The position numbers and the translations under genes are program-made. DNA of 64,000 nt from Kondoa malvinella (taxonomy: Eukaryota > Basidiomycota > Agaricostilbomycetes > Agaricostilbales > Kondoaceae): contig BCIM01000005.1 of NCBI GenBank assembly GCA_039545315.1, positions 250,609 through 314,608 of the forward strand. Direction: 5' to 3'. Positions 22,417-33,661 of the stretch are shown piece after piece. Numbering within the stretch: position 1 is the stretch's first letter; each line of letters starts with the position of its first letter. The notes beneath the pieces are model-generated. The model was not told the DNA's origin. It worked only from the letters and a program-made list of their open reading frames with translations, and made no database searches.

Positions 22417-25184
22417 ATGCCCATCACCAAAAATCCAAAAACGCGCAACATCCTCGAGTGAGCTTGCATGTATTTTCACCGTCGAACTGCCCTGATACTA
22501 TTATTACAGGTCGGCGGACAGTGAGCCGCGTCTGGCTATCTTCCAGAGGCTCTCTTGACCGTTTTGCGTGCAGTACGGGACCCCAGTAGCTTCTATCAAT
22601 TCCTTAGCATCAATTTCCAATCAAGCGTATTGGACGAGTGAGCTCTTGATATATCCTCTTCTCAAACCTCCGCTGACTGCCGCTATGCAGTATTTATGGC
22701 CAACTTTTCTGCAGTATGTCTGTGCGCAAGCTTTTCTTACACACGTGCTGACTTTTTGCATGCAGTCGCCGGTTGGAGCGTCATGGTTGCCTGTATTCAC
22801 TTCCTGACGGATAGAGACGTCACGCTCAACTCGTCTATGTGAGTTGAACACTTTTGTCTCGGGTCACGTAACTGACTGTTGTGCGTCTATTTTTAGGGTT
22901 GGTGTGCTAGGTCTGTTGCAATTCTTGCTGTGCTTTATTACAGCTGACTGTGTCGCGCAGGCGGACTCTTGGGCGTAAGTCTTCGTTGAGGCTACAGGCA
23001 GCCGTGATTCTCACCTGTCTGATTTAGTTCGTCGTGTCACTGAGGACAAGTTCATCATACGAGCGCTTCTGTGAAGGGTAGGCTATATCACACAAGCCAT
23101 TACCTCGCTGATGTCAAGAGTAGCCGTCGCGTTTGGTCACAAATCTTACATTCGAGCCGATACTTTGTCACCTTGGTCTGGCTGCACACTTTAAACGTAC
23201 CTAACCTACCGGATGATGCACCAGAAGAAACACCTGAAGAGAAGGAATATCGTCAGAACGACGAAACTATTCGTTCCCTCATCGAGAAACAGACCATTAA
23301 TAACCTCGTCTTGGCTTATGCGATTGCTTTAAAGCACTTTTGTCGGAGCGAATATGGTCTTTACTACGAAGATTTGTATCCGCTTGTGTCGTTGTAAGTT
23401 CCTATTCTTCAGCTTCTGGGTTTGTATTAAACAGTCGGCAGCCTACCCAAGCACTGCTTCACTTCAGACGACATCGAAAAACCAGAGCTTTTACCTTTAT
23501 GGCAAAACGCACACGATTCAGGCTCAATCTTTGTCCCTTCCTCGCACTCTGAATTTGATCCCACAAGTGTACGAAGTACCAGCTCCCTCGGTTCAGGGTA
23601 CACTTCTCGTAAAGGTTCAGCAATGGATCTATCCGACTTCAACGAAACGCCTACTACCAACAAAGAAGCAAGCATCACTATTGCCGAACCACCAGCTCAA
23701 CGCATACCTCGCGTGACGCCTATACGTCGTGCTTCAACTACACTCGATTTGATGCCTGCTCGACTACCGCCTAAGAGGACATGGAGCTATTACCTGCCTG
23801 TGATTGGATGGGTCAGGTCGTTGGCTTATATGATCTTTACGAAATCGAGCGGACCGACAAGCAAGAAATCCGACGAGGAAACTGTTCATGCTAGAGCTGA
23901 AAGAGCAAAATTGACTAGTAATGGTGCGTGATGTGTTCAATCTGCGCATTTCAGCCCTGAGGGTGCCCATATCGCACAGTGCCACTCAGTATCAGCACAT
24001 TCTTGAATGGCTATATCGCGTCTCTCAGCCGAAGAGGGGTAAGCTTTCTTTCTTTGCTGCTTGTATAGCGCTGACTTTGGGATAGCTTATCGATGGTGTC
24101 GTGACTGGACAATTACTTGGAGCTATCACTGGCTTGGAACAGAGCTATACGAACCTGGAACGACTGCTCAATTCTGGTCTACCTTTTGCGTATCAAGTAC
24201 ATCTCAAGGTTCGTCTCAAGCGAAAGCATCACCTCACTGGTGTTGATACTCGCTATGCGCACAGATGACGGTCTGGATCTTCTTGCTCTTGCTCCCATTC
24301 CAGATCGTCGAGCCGCTTGGGTGGTACTCTATCTTGATCACCGTCGTCACTGCATTCTTCTACCTTGGTAAGTTATGCTTCATGTCCTACGCTGAAGTGA
24401 ATGCTGACAATACTCTGTCAGGCTTCTGCGAGATTGGCGCAGAGATAGAAAATCCCTTTGACTTGTAAGTGTGGTAGCTCTTTGCTGCTCTGGTACTGAC
24501 AGGACTCTGCACACAGCGGGAAGAATGATTTAGACCTGGATCTCATCTGCAGTCTTAGTATGTCTGTAGCCGGCTTGCTCGTTCAAGAACTGATCCGGCT
24601 TTACTGTACGGTGCAGTCGCCAAGGAAATCACCGAGATTCAAGCTCATCCGTATGATCTCAACCCAGTGAGTCCACAGCCACTGGACTTTTTCTTCGCTC
24701 AAGCATTTGGCGACTTTAGTGGACCTACATCAATCACTCTGGTCACACCCCCATGTCCGCTGCTGGTGACAACAGGACCGTCCCGGAAATGGTTGCCCAA
24801 GCCGAAAGCAGCTCGCCGGAAGAGCAAATGAAGCTGTTGAACAGCTTGAGGTTCTCTATCGCTGGACACTTCCGAGTTGCGAACGAGAAAGGGTATCAGG
24901 AGAACGTCAGTCCCGTCAAAAACTTCTGCAGACACTTGCTGAAACCATCGAGTTTGACAGACACGCAAGCATCGCCATCACATCAAGAAAGCACCGCGGA
25001 AGAAAGTCGAAGTCTTTCGGGAAGGTACCTAGGCGGCGGGCAGACCACAAGTCTCTTGCTGGCGAGCGACAGGACGACAGCTCAAGGACAATCACACATT
25101 ACACTCATTCAGTTTATGCATTGCATCTCATTCACAGCGGCAGTCCGAAAGTACATACGCATGCTGTATCTTACAATTCGATAG
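22417..25184 (+). CDS. bestrophin-like (UPF0187) membrane protein
   Basis: A predicted anion-channel-type membrane protein. The first exon is MPITKNPKTRNILE. Recognisable parts are NNLVLAYAIALKHFCRSEYG, a long cytosolic insert rich in Ser/Pro, LIDGVVTGQLLGAITGLEQS, LPFAYQVHL and PFQIVEPLGWYSILITVVTA. The family signature FCEIGAEIENPFDFGKNDL follows at about 24,420-24,530. The end is spliced across a GTGAGT...TTTAG intron at about 24,667-24,718 into WTYINHSGHTPMSAAGD and a polar tail. The exact stop is uncertain: the frame runs to 25184, nine bases short of the convergent SelO stop. Fungal members are poorly studied; bacterial and animal relatives are pentameric ion channels. Confidence 0.78.
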
Positions 25185-25193
25185 GACAACAGC

Positions 25194-27408
25194 TCACGAA
25201 GAGCACTGGGCAGACACATGAGCGGGCCAAATTGAAAGTCAACGACTGCAAGCTCACTGAACACTGGAATCCGAGCATCTGTGTAGGACCTAAGCCACAT
25301 AGCCTTGCCTGCTCTTCTTCTGCTGCATTCTTCGCTCCATCTTCGCCATACGAATCGAATGGATTGACAGACATTTGCATGACCAGGTCGAGGAAAGCCG
25401 TATCCTGCTTCTCTTCTAGTCGCTTGATTGCTTCTTCAAGCACCCATTGACGCAATGCAAAGCGAGGGTTGGCTGCTCTCATGCGAGTCTGACGAGACGA
25501 AGCATCTTGTCCAGCAGCAGCTTCCGATTCAGTCAAGCGTTGCTCGTACTTCTTCAACCAGGTCGTAGCTTCTTCATGAGCGAGAGACCGCCTGTTCTTT
25601 GGTATTTCGTCCAGTGGAATAAATTTACCGAGGAAATCTTTGAAAGAAGGCGAATCGACGCCAGGGAAAGAGCAGAGTGTGCGGAAAGTATGGAAGAAGT
25701 CAAGCGAGTTCTCTTCCATGATGTCCAGGAGAGCCTCAAAGAAAAGCATATTATCGCTTGGGTTGGTATCGTGGAAACCGAGACGCTGCACACAGTCAGC
25801 ATCAAAAGAGGTAATGAGTCGCCTTTACTCACTTTAGCCATCAATCGGTTGTACTCTTCGCTTTGATCTGACTTGAACTCAGCGACCGCCTCGCTGACAT
25901 ATTCGAGACCCTTCTCGCGCCAAGCCATTCGCTGCGCCTTATCGGTACCTTCAGCCCAATCATCCGACAGAGTCTTTCCAGACTCCATTTCAGCACCAAT
26001 CAATTCCGCTATAGCATCGCCTAGCTTCCTGATGGCATATTCGCCCATTGCTGGCTGAAGCTTGTAAGAGTATCTGCCTTGATCATCGCTGTGATTGCAG
26101 ACGTGCATGCGATCAAATTTATCCATGAAAGCGTACTGTACATCTAGTCAGTCGCAGTAGTGTGAAAAGGGCTGCGAGGCTTACTGGTCCATAATCGATG
26201 GTCAAGCCAAGTACAGAGAAGTTATCAGTGTTCATGACCTTTGAGATAGATCAGCTCACGCTCTCATCAGAGCATCGCAGACTACTCACACCATGCATGA
26301 AGCCATAAGCCTGCCAACCAGCAATCATCTTGGCCGTTCGCTTCGCAACACCCATCACAACGCCTCGAGCCATCTTGCCTTCGCCTTCAACGCCCAGTAC
26401 TTCTTTGCCAACATAGTTCACCAGCTTTGCCAAATTTCTCCAATCGTCCCTCGACCGATGAATCTCGAAACTACCCAAACGTAACCAACTTGGCGCGATC
26501 CGACAGACCACAGCTCCGGTCTCCACTCTTTCTCTGGCCACATTGACTTCCGGTAGATGTATCAAAGAAAGCGCCCTTGAGGTAGGAATAGACAGTGCAG
26601 CCATATATTCTGATCCGAGGTATTCCCTCACGGAAGAACGAAGAACAGCAAGACCATCTGCAAAACGCGAATAAGGTGTTCGACCACCTCCTTTGAGTTG
26701 TAGTTCTGCTATAGCTGGTGAATGAGTGTTTGATCTTGCAGGTGAAGGTGTAGTAAAGATAGAAACGGCACGACCATCGCCTAGTTGAGATGCCCAGCTA
26801 CCAAATTGGTGCCCGCCGTAACAAAGAGACCATGGAGCGAAAGCTTGGCTTGGATCTTCATCTGGTTTCGCCAATACGGCTCGACCGGAAAGTACTTGGA
26901 CGAGCTCTTCCCTTGCTGATGAACCTTCTTCCCCTATATCCAAGTCTGGCAAAAGGTCTTGTCGACACTTTTCTGATAGACCGAATAGCTCAGCCTTCGA
27001 AAGAGTCTTTTCTCGCAGACTTGAAGAATAAGCAGCCAATCCACCTTCTTTCGCCTTGAACACGGGATGTTGCAAAGAAGGTTCAAGACGAGCGAGCATA
27101 TCTTCCAAGTCGACTTTGAGCTCTTCTTGACCCTCAGGCAGGTCCTTCTTGAGCTCTTCGATCATCGCTGGGGGAACACCATAAGGGAATTCAACAGGGT
27201 TAGGCGTGACGAAGGTATAGTGCGCTTTGATCTGTCGACCTGCCCGACGCAGCATGGAAGGCCTGACATCCGGGTTTGTAGCATCGGCAGCTTTGTAATT
27301 GCTTAGGTTTAGCGTTTCTGCCACTGAAGGTGTGCTTGGATCAGGCGTCAAGTTGTAGTTTGGCAGACTCTTGGCCAAAGGCAGATTAAGTAACGAGACT
27401 TTTGTCAT
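25194..27408 (-). CDS. FMP40: SelO protein adenylyltransferase (pseudokinase, UPF0061)
   Basis: A SelO/YdiU family member, known to transfer AMP to proteins and usually mitochondrial. The ATG at 27408 gives MTKVSLLNLPLAKSLPNYNL; open reading further upstream begins only at GTG. Landmarks: RAGRQIKAHYTFVTPNPVEF, PWSLCYGGHQFGSWASQLGD, LQLKGGGRTPYSRFADG, RSSVREYLGSEYMAALSIP, RIAPSWLRLGSFE, GFMHGVMNTDNFSVLGLTID and YGPYAFMD. The inverted nucleotide-binding pocket and the HGVMNTDN metal site are intact. A last intron (25206-25257) leads to a 12-base exon, so the protein ends FQCSCSS. The antepenultimate Cys sits where vertebrate SelO carries selenocysteine. It is convergent with the bestrophin-like gene. 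Confidence 0.92.
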
Positions 27409-27530
27409 CTTGCGAGCTAGAGAAGCCACTTTTCGGTTGCAGCGTGGCTGTTGCTGAGCTATGCAGGCGGAACTTGACGTGATGACGAGATCAGAGCACC
27501 GTAATCTTTTCCAAGTATTACAAAGGAGAC
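27404..27530 (-). repeat. diverged direct repeat, copy A (SelO start region)
   Basis: This block covers the SelO start codon and its promoter side. It matches 28915-29046. The best core is 27422-27455 against 28936-28969, with 32 of 34 bases equal. Similarity continues weakly on both sides, including the GTCATCTTGC that contains the start codon and the GAGCACC...CTTTT...AAGT...TACAAA series. Confidence 0.6.
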
Positions 27531-28266
27531 TTCTGCTGCTGGTAGACTAAGAGGCCCAGTAGGTTGCAGGGACAATAACGGTGTTATACAAAGAGACTTT
27601 AATTGTACAGTGGTAGCTCGTAATGTCCTAGTGAATATGTTGCCCATGCAGACTTGAAACAAAAATAAGTGAATATGTTGCCCATGCAGACTTGAAACAA
27701 AAAGAAGCAAGCGAAGCGGCGAGCAGCGACTTGCCCAATCAAGACTGAAGGCCTCGTCATCGTCATCGATACTTGATCACGGTGCCGTCTGGTAGATGAG
27801 TCGGACTGGCACGACCATGCAGCCCGATGTTGGTCCTGATTTCCGTCGATGGTGTCTTGACAGAGGTTGGATTGCGAGGCGAGATGTGATTCGGCAGAGC
27901 TACGGCCATTGCCTTGTACCGTACTTCGTTAGTCTCGAGTTGAGTGACGCGACCGCGAGAGGGAGTACGAGCGGTGAAGTCGCGATAATTGTTCAGATAT
28001 TCGTTTGCGGCCTTGATACCTAGAGTTCGGTCAATCGAATCTTAACTTGTCGTCAAATCAAGTACTTACTGATTTCATAGAAAATACGACTGTCACAATC
28101 CTCCACCTCGATTCTTGTCAACCTGGCCCAGATCCAGCATCATTCCTATCAAACACAACATGAACAATGCCTCCAAGTGAATCCCTCTGCTGCACATATC
28201 CACTGTGCCCAGATTTAACCATGGTTTCGTTGTTCCCAGCATCTCGCTCAATATTCCCGTCCAGAC
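27456..28266. other. intergenic stretch between SelO and a hypothetical gene
   Basis: It holds the rest of repeat copy A and the 38-base tandem repeat. A 75-codon + strand frame (27796-28023) shows no domain and no splice partner. No RNA gene was recognised. Confidence 0.4.
27631..27706. repeat. tandem duplication, two 38-base units
   Basis: Units 27631-27668 and 27669-27706 are direct copies. Each begins GTGAATATGTTGCCCATGCA and ends in an A-rich run. They differ only in the last bases. Confidence 0.9.
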
Positions 28267-28772
28267 CTATCTTGGCACCATTTCAGTTCCTCCCGCGCCC
28301 GACAATGATAAAGGCGTTTGATTAAGACCGAGGAAGAAGTTGTACGCATCAGCTAAGTTACTCGCGAAGGAAGCCAAACGAGAAACGCCAAAAGAGGACA
28401 CAGGCGGCTTGCGGATTCTGATGATCGCTGGAAAGCTTGAATTAACGACTCCGAAACATGGATGATAGCTAGGAAAGCAGAAGTAGGACGAGATGTTCAC
28501 GCGTACTCTTCTTTCGCCATTGACATAGCGCAGATAGTTGGCAAGTGGCCGGCAAGAAAGGTGTCAAAGCTTTTGTAGAAGCCATGGAGACATTCAGTAG
28601 AGATGGCCTCAATTGAAGCTTGAGCATCGCCAAGATAGAGTCGAAGGAAGGAGAGGCGTAGATGAGTGTTCTTCTCGAGTGCTTGACGAAAGAGGGCGAG
28701 CAAATTCTTGACGTAGTCAGATTGTCCGACAAGAGGAGCACAGGCGAAAGAGCTTCTGTATACAAAGGCCAT
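28267..28772 (-). CDS. hypothetical protein, two-exon model
   Basis: Not recognised. Exon 1 reads from MAFVYRSSFACAPLVGQSDY through a helical stretch (LLALFRQALEKNTHLRLSFL) to AMSMAKEEYA. A candidate intron of about 65 bases (GTGAAC...TTCAAG) leads into FPAIIRIRKPPVSSFGVSRL and the end SGAGGTEMVPR. Amino-acid balance in exon 1 looks protein-like, but I see no motif. It lies downstream, on the same strand, of the second copy of the SelO promoter repeat. A spurious frame remains possible. Confidence 0.35.
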
Positions 28773-28901
28773 TTGAGAGCTGCGGAAGTGTTATTTGGCA
28801 GGGTATATTTTCTAGTACACTCGAGGTGGTGGTATCGGTGAAGCTTGATATTTAGATGCAGGCCGCTCAAACTTTAGAGACCGATGACTATGTATCTCAA
28901 C

Positions 28902-28919
28902 GACACCTCGCGAGGTGTC
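28902..28919. promoter_or_regulatory. perfect 18-base palindrome
   Basis: GACACCTCGCGAGGTGTC reads the same on both strands. It sits at the edge of the second SelO-promoter-like copy and between the kinesin (+) and hypothetical (-) genes, so it could be a dimer-binding operator. Confidence 0.45.
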
Positions 28920-29046
28920 ATCTTGCCAGTCAGGGGAAGCCACTTTACGGTTGCAGCGCGGCTGTTGCTAGTTAACCTTGGGACAGTGAGAGAACTGAGC
29001 ACCCTCGCTTTTTCGAAGTCCTACAAACTAGTTTTCGCTGTTGTTT
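28915..29046 (-). repeat. diverged direct repeat, copy B
   Basis: Second copy of the SelO start/promoter block, about 1.5 kb from copy A and in the same orientation. On the minus strand it even keeps the ATGAC start context, but the frame then ends after 15 codons. Confidence 0.6.
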
Positions 29047-29084
29047 TCACTTCGGAGCGGTTGGCAGATCTCAAGCATGATGCT

Positions 29085-31701
29085 ATGAGCAGCTTGCAAG
29101 TCTATGCCAGGCTGCGGCCCAGCAAGTTGAAGGAGCAATGTGTGAATATCGCAGGGGACAGCATCGTCTTGTCGGTCTTGCATTGTCACAGCGAGATGTT
29201 TGGCTGATTCAAGTACTCAGATCGCAAGTGAAAGAAGGCCAAGACAAGCAAGAGACATACAAGCTCGATGGTGTGATATCAGAAGATCCATATGATGTGG
29301 TGCAGCCGTTCGTGCGAGACAGCTTGAAAGGCCTGGTCCGTGCTTCGCTATGACTTTTCGAATGCGCTGAGTAGGGGACAACAGTCAAGCTGTATCATGG
29401 CTTATGGCGTCGTAATGCTCTTCTGTACAATTGTATTGCCCTAGATCTGACACTACAATAGACAGGCAGTGGGAAGACATTCACAATACAAGGCACTTCT
29501 GGCTCGCCTGGTCTCAGTAAGCTTGCCTCGTCTTTGTAGCGAGGTCTTTATGAATTGGGTCAACAGTCGGTGAAGCAGTCAAGCACTTGTTCGCGACTTC
29601 AGCCAACATCTCGATCCGGTATTATCAGCTTTACGGCGACAAGATAACTGATCTATTGCAACCGCCTAAGAAAAAGCCCAAGAAGGCTCCTGTTGTCCAC
29701 TATCTGTTCGACGATTCTAATCGGTCTTTCGTCGTCATTAACGTTTCACTTCGCGAAGTCAGGGATTTCGAAGATTTTCAAGCTGTGTACCTCAAAGCAG
29801 CGCAAAATCGCACGACAGCCTCAACCGCGCACAATTCCACTTCTAGTCGCTCCCACGCTTTCCTGGAAATATTGGTCGAAACACCTGCGGAGGATGATCA
29901 AGTGCACAAAGGCAAGCTGACCTTTGTGTACGTTTCTCCTCTCCTGTAGGTTTGCTCTGGTCGCTCATGTGGATCTAAACAGCGATCTAGCAGGAGCAGA
30001 ATCCAACAAACCCACTAAATGTATTGTTCAGACTATTAAAGCCAAACTCAAATCAGAAAAAGCATTCCAAGAAGCGAAAGAAATCAATAAAGCGCTCACC
30101 AATTTACTCACTTGCATTGACAAGCTTCATGCTAAAGCAGATCATGTACCCCTCAGAGACTCTCCATTGACCAAGATTCTGTGCGAAGTACTGGGCGGAA
30201 AGGCGAAAGGCTTATTGATCACTTGTCTGTCGGCGGATCCAAGTCAGTATTACGAAACGCAAAAGTAGGTGGTGAAATATGACAGGCATGTCATGTTCCG
30301 CTAATGCGAATTATAGATCACTTGCGTTTGCGCAAAAAGGCTATGAAGATCGTGTGTCACCCTGAAGTAACAACAGCTTTCAAGAAGAAACGAGCAGCTA
30401 CCCAAGATGATGAGCTCGAACGGGAAGCTAAGAGGATCAAGCTAGCGGAAGAAGCAGAGAAAACAAAGCTAGCAGAGGAAGCTAAGCTTGCAGAAGAAGC
30501 GAGGATAGCAGCAGAAGCGCTCGCGAAGGAAAAGGCTGAGAGGGAAGCAGCGGAAGTAGAAGCACAGTTGCAACGGGCAAGGGAACAAGCTGAGCATGAA
30601 GAGCGTATGTCGAGAGCTGTAGCTAGAGAAAGGGAGGCGGAGCAGCGTATGCTTGACCTGCAGCAGGAGGAGCTACGGATGTGGGTCTGATATTCTGTCG
30701 ATTAACAATACTGATGGGTCCACAGAGCGACCCAGAGAAAAGAGCTGGAAGAGATGCAAAATAAGATCGATGCTTCATCAAAGCCGAAAGCAAAACTTGT
30801 CAAAGAGTCGTCCTCTTCCATCATCTGGGAAGGGTCCAACAAAGCTCCTCTCGTGAAGAAAGAAAGTTCCTCATCTTCCATAGTCTGGCTAGAAGAAGCG
30901 CAGGCGATAAGGATTCCTGTCAAGTTGGAGGATGTCAAGCCCGATCCTGCCGACTTGCTGCTGGATATTAAACCGAATCTTGACGATGTTGCTCCGCATC
31001 TGAACCCACAGAGCGAATATGAAGAAGGTGAATCGGACAATGAAGTGGCTCTGGCTCTGCAAGACTCAACTAATCGCCTCGTAACGGCTGAACATACTAT
31101 CAAACGGCAGCAATCACGCACGTTCAGTCCACCTGCTTCTGTAACGGCTTCTCGCACATGTACGCCAGAGCAATTACCGCAAGAGGAGACCTATCAACCA
31201 GACCACAGCAATTTGATGCTCTGCGAAGATAACAATGCATCGTCTAGGTCACCGACACCGCCTGCCCCTGTTGTCGATCAGTTGACATACACAAACAGCT
31301 CGGGCGGGATGGTTCCTCCTTCGTCCTCTTTCGTTATAGAAGAGCCGCCCGAATCGCCAACAAGGGAGAAGCGCATCCGATCACCGACTCTGATTACTTT
31401 TGAACAAGAAGAAGGCCGGCGTTCTCCTGTCAACCACAGAGATCGCGCACAATCTTCACCTTTTGTGTTCGAGAAGATCCCGCGACCTGTCCCATCTCAA
31501 AGGCTCTTCTCCCCTGCGCTATCCGATGACGAAGCTACGCCTACCATGCAAGATCGAGGCAAGACGCGCTCACCGTTTGCCTGCGACGTAGAAGAACGCC
31601 AGCTTTCGCGAGTCTCACACGCCGGGCACAGGTTAAGAAAAGTTGACACCGAACTTCGGCGTACTCAACCTTGCTACAGCGGATGTCGGCGATGCTTTTA
31701 A
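29085..31701 (+). CDS. kinesin motor protein
   Basis: A microtubule motor with an N-terminal head. It begins MSSLQVYARLRPSKLKEQ. The P-loop AYGV/TGSGKTFTIQG is split by an intron at about 29,410-29,460. Switch I reads STAHNSTSSRSHAFLEI, and switch II, rebuilt over an intron, reads LTFVDLAGAESN. The last head block is INKALTNLLTCIDKLHAK, then HVPLRDSPLTKILCEVLGG. A strongly charged coiled coil (EEAEKTKLAEEAKLAEEARI) follows, then an acidic tail with repeated SP-F/E motifs (RIRSPTLITFEQEE; AQSSPFVFEKIP; RTRSPFACDVEER). The frame stops at 31701. Tail-like sequence resumes at 32863, so this end may be an artefact of an insertion. The exact kinesin subfamily is unclear; the head is rather divergent. 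Confidence 0.85.
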
Positions 31702-32279
31702 TATATTCAGCGGGACTAGCTGTAGTGATTTGTCCTCTGCCTGTACTTCGAGAAAGCAAGGCTTTGTTTACCGAATTCAGCCGAAGTCACGCTTCTCTTG
31801 CCTCTCCTTCAAACAGTGTCGCCGTTCACAAATTCTACTCGCCTCTACCCTCTGATGAATCATGTGACTGCGGACAGCCTGGCTTTTGTGCCTCGGACAA
31901 AATCCCGCCCAAAATGAGAGGGAAAAAACAAAAACAAAGTGCGCTACCAGGACAGCCATCTCATTCGTGCTCATCTGTTCGCGCTTTAGGCTTCCTCATT
32001 TCGTGCACCTAGCAGCATAAAGACCTGCTCAAGTCCGGTCCGCTTCAAGGAGGTTTAGCTCTATCGGCTTGCAGCAACAGTCCGAAGAAACGTCGGGTCA
32101 GCTTTTGCTCGCGCGCCTCGATCAGAAGCCAGTCTTATCCTCTTTGTATATGCAGATCATTATCTCGATAGCGCTTTGTCTGTGAGTCTTTGTTCTGCCT
32201 TTCCTTAAGTGGCGCTGAGCTTTTCCCAGGTCTCTCAATCTCCGGCCGACCTAATCTTCGCTCGTCAGACACCAGCTCA

Positions 32280-32525
32280 TAGCACAAATCCATCTCATTT
32301 GCCCATTGGTATGTTCTCGAATCGGCTGTCAAAGTGTGTGGAATGCCGGTAGGGTGGACAATGATGCCTTTCTCAGAGAGTGAGCGGGCGATAGAAACAT
32401 TCTTTGGCCAGCTTTATCCGCCGCAAGAGGAAGATCCGCTGAGAACACCGCGGCCTACCTACGTCTTCTGCGACAAAGCTTGTCTGCTTCTCAAGCGTCT
32501 GTACTTCAGCGATGGAATCTCATGA
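32280..32525 (+). mobile_element. degenerate KDZ-type transposon fragment
   Basis: A short frame reads CGMPVGWTMMPFSESERAIE, then FFGQLYPPQEE, then RPTYVFCDKACLLLKRL. This resembles the stretch CGxxIAWxxxxxSESxxxxLxFLxxVYP...RPxYxxxDKAC found in fungal Kyakuja-Dileera-Zisupton (KDZ) transposase-linked proteins (CxC-type). No full-length gene surrounds it: frames around 31,700-32,860 are broken. It lies inside the kinesin tail region. The match is from memory of the family pattern, so it is tentative. Confidence 0.45.
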
Positions 32526-32862
32526 TACAGCGGATACAAGTAGAGGCATTGAAAGGCATAAATCGAATCAAAAGGGCAGAAATGGACGAAAAAGCCAAAG
32601 CTTTGTTCGCCAGCGAAAGGGTTTCCGCTCAGGCGTGTTCCGGTGTAGCACAGCGACGTACAGCGGAATACAGCAGACTACAGGAGCATTCAGCGAACAC
32701 CAGCGACTGTCGGCGGCTAGAGACGACATCGACTTTTCGTCCAGCGGAAGCCAGGTGAATTTAAATTCAATGTCGCTGAAGACTGGGGGAATAATAACGC
32801 AGCAGCTGTTGTCCGGCGTAGGAAAGTGTCCCAAAGGCGTATTCCGGTGGTCCAACTCTTAG

Positions 32863-33474
32863 ACCGAGTCCGCCGTGTACTTCTGGCTTTCGCCAGTCGC
32901 TTACGACGAGGAGCCGGGGCCTTCGTCTCCTGCGCGGTTCGAAGAAGACGATGCGCCAATCTCACCCGACGTGTCCAATGGTCGCGGCAGGACACAGTCA
33001 CCCGTTGCGCGAGAGCAAGAAGCACGTCAACTGTCGCCTCTGTTTTTCAATGAAGATGAAGAATTGAGAGAACGCTCGCCTTCTTTACCGCCTTTACCAG
33101 ATCTGCCTGATGAAGCATCCACGAAGCGCAAAGGCAAGATGCCTCGAAAAGATAGCGGTTTGGAGACAGATTTGCAAGAATCAAACTGGCGTATTCAAGC
33201 TTCTCGAGCACAGAAGCAAGAAGATTTTGACGTTGCGCTTCGGTGTTGGAGAAAGGTTGCGCAAACAGACAAAAGCCGCAAGCTTGAACAACACATCGAG
33301 AGCCTGTCTGAGCTGGTGGAATTTAGGAGAAGAGCTGGTACATTGCCGATTTTGCCAAAGAAGGGCCGCAAAGCTGCAAGTACAAGTCTCGGGAAGAAAA
33401 TGGCTAAAGCAACGACTCAAGCTACACGGCCGGCAGCTCGCAAGAGGATGTTTGACGATGTTCGACTGAGGTGA
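32863..33474 (+). CDS. probable 3' exon of the kinesin gene (tail)
   Basis: The frame has no ATG near its start. It opens right after a splice-acceptor-like CTTAG (32858-32862). It reads LSPVAYDEEPGPSSPARFEE and QSPVAREQEARQLSPLFFNE, the same SP-acidic repeat style as the kinesin tail upstream (RTRSPFACDVEERQLS). Then come a basic/helical part (NWRIQASRAQKQEDFDVALR; KLEQHIESLSELVEFRRRAG) and a lysine-rich end (MFDDVRLR). The simplest reading is the true C-terminus of the kinesin, separated from the rest by about 1.2 kb that includes a transposon remnant. It could instead be a separate or dead gene. Confidence 0.5.
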   Translation, partial: TESAVYFWLSPVAYDEEPGPSSPARFEEDDAPISPDVSNGRGRTQSPVAREQEARQLSPLFFNEDEELRERSPSLPPLPDLPDEASTKRKGKMPRKDSGLETDLQESNWRIQASRAQKQEDFDVALRCWRKVAQTDKSRKLEQHIESLSELVEFRRRAGTLPILPKKGRKAASTSLGKKMAKATTQATRPAARKRMFDDVRLR

Positions 33475-33661
33475 AAACGCATAGTATAAGCATGACGAAT
33501 AGCTAGTTGAGCATCTAATAGGATTCTGTGCATAATTTGGGTGTATAGAAGGTCTAGCATAATGCATTTATTCCAGCACATCATGAAGCCTTTGCAAGTG
33601 TCCGTGTGTCTTCATGGAAGGCTATTCTAGCAAGTAGCGTTGGATTTGCCCTGCAAGGATG

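Noticed and set aside
25194..25196. TGA at the SelO end as a selenocysteine codon
   Set aside because: The redox position is already a Cys codon and the family ends CSS right there; fungi generally lack the selenocysteine machinery. It is a plain stop.
27406..27429. SelO start at 27429
   Set aside because: That codon is GTG; the first ATG is at 27408 and gives the expected N-terminus.
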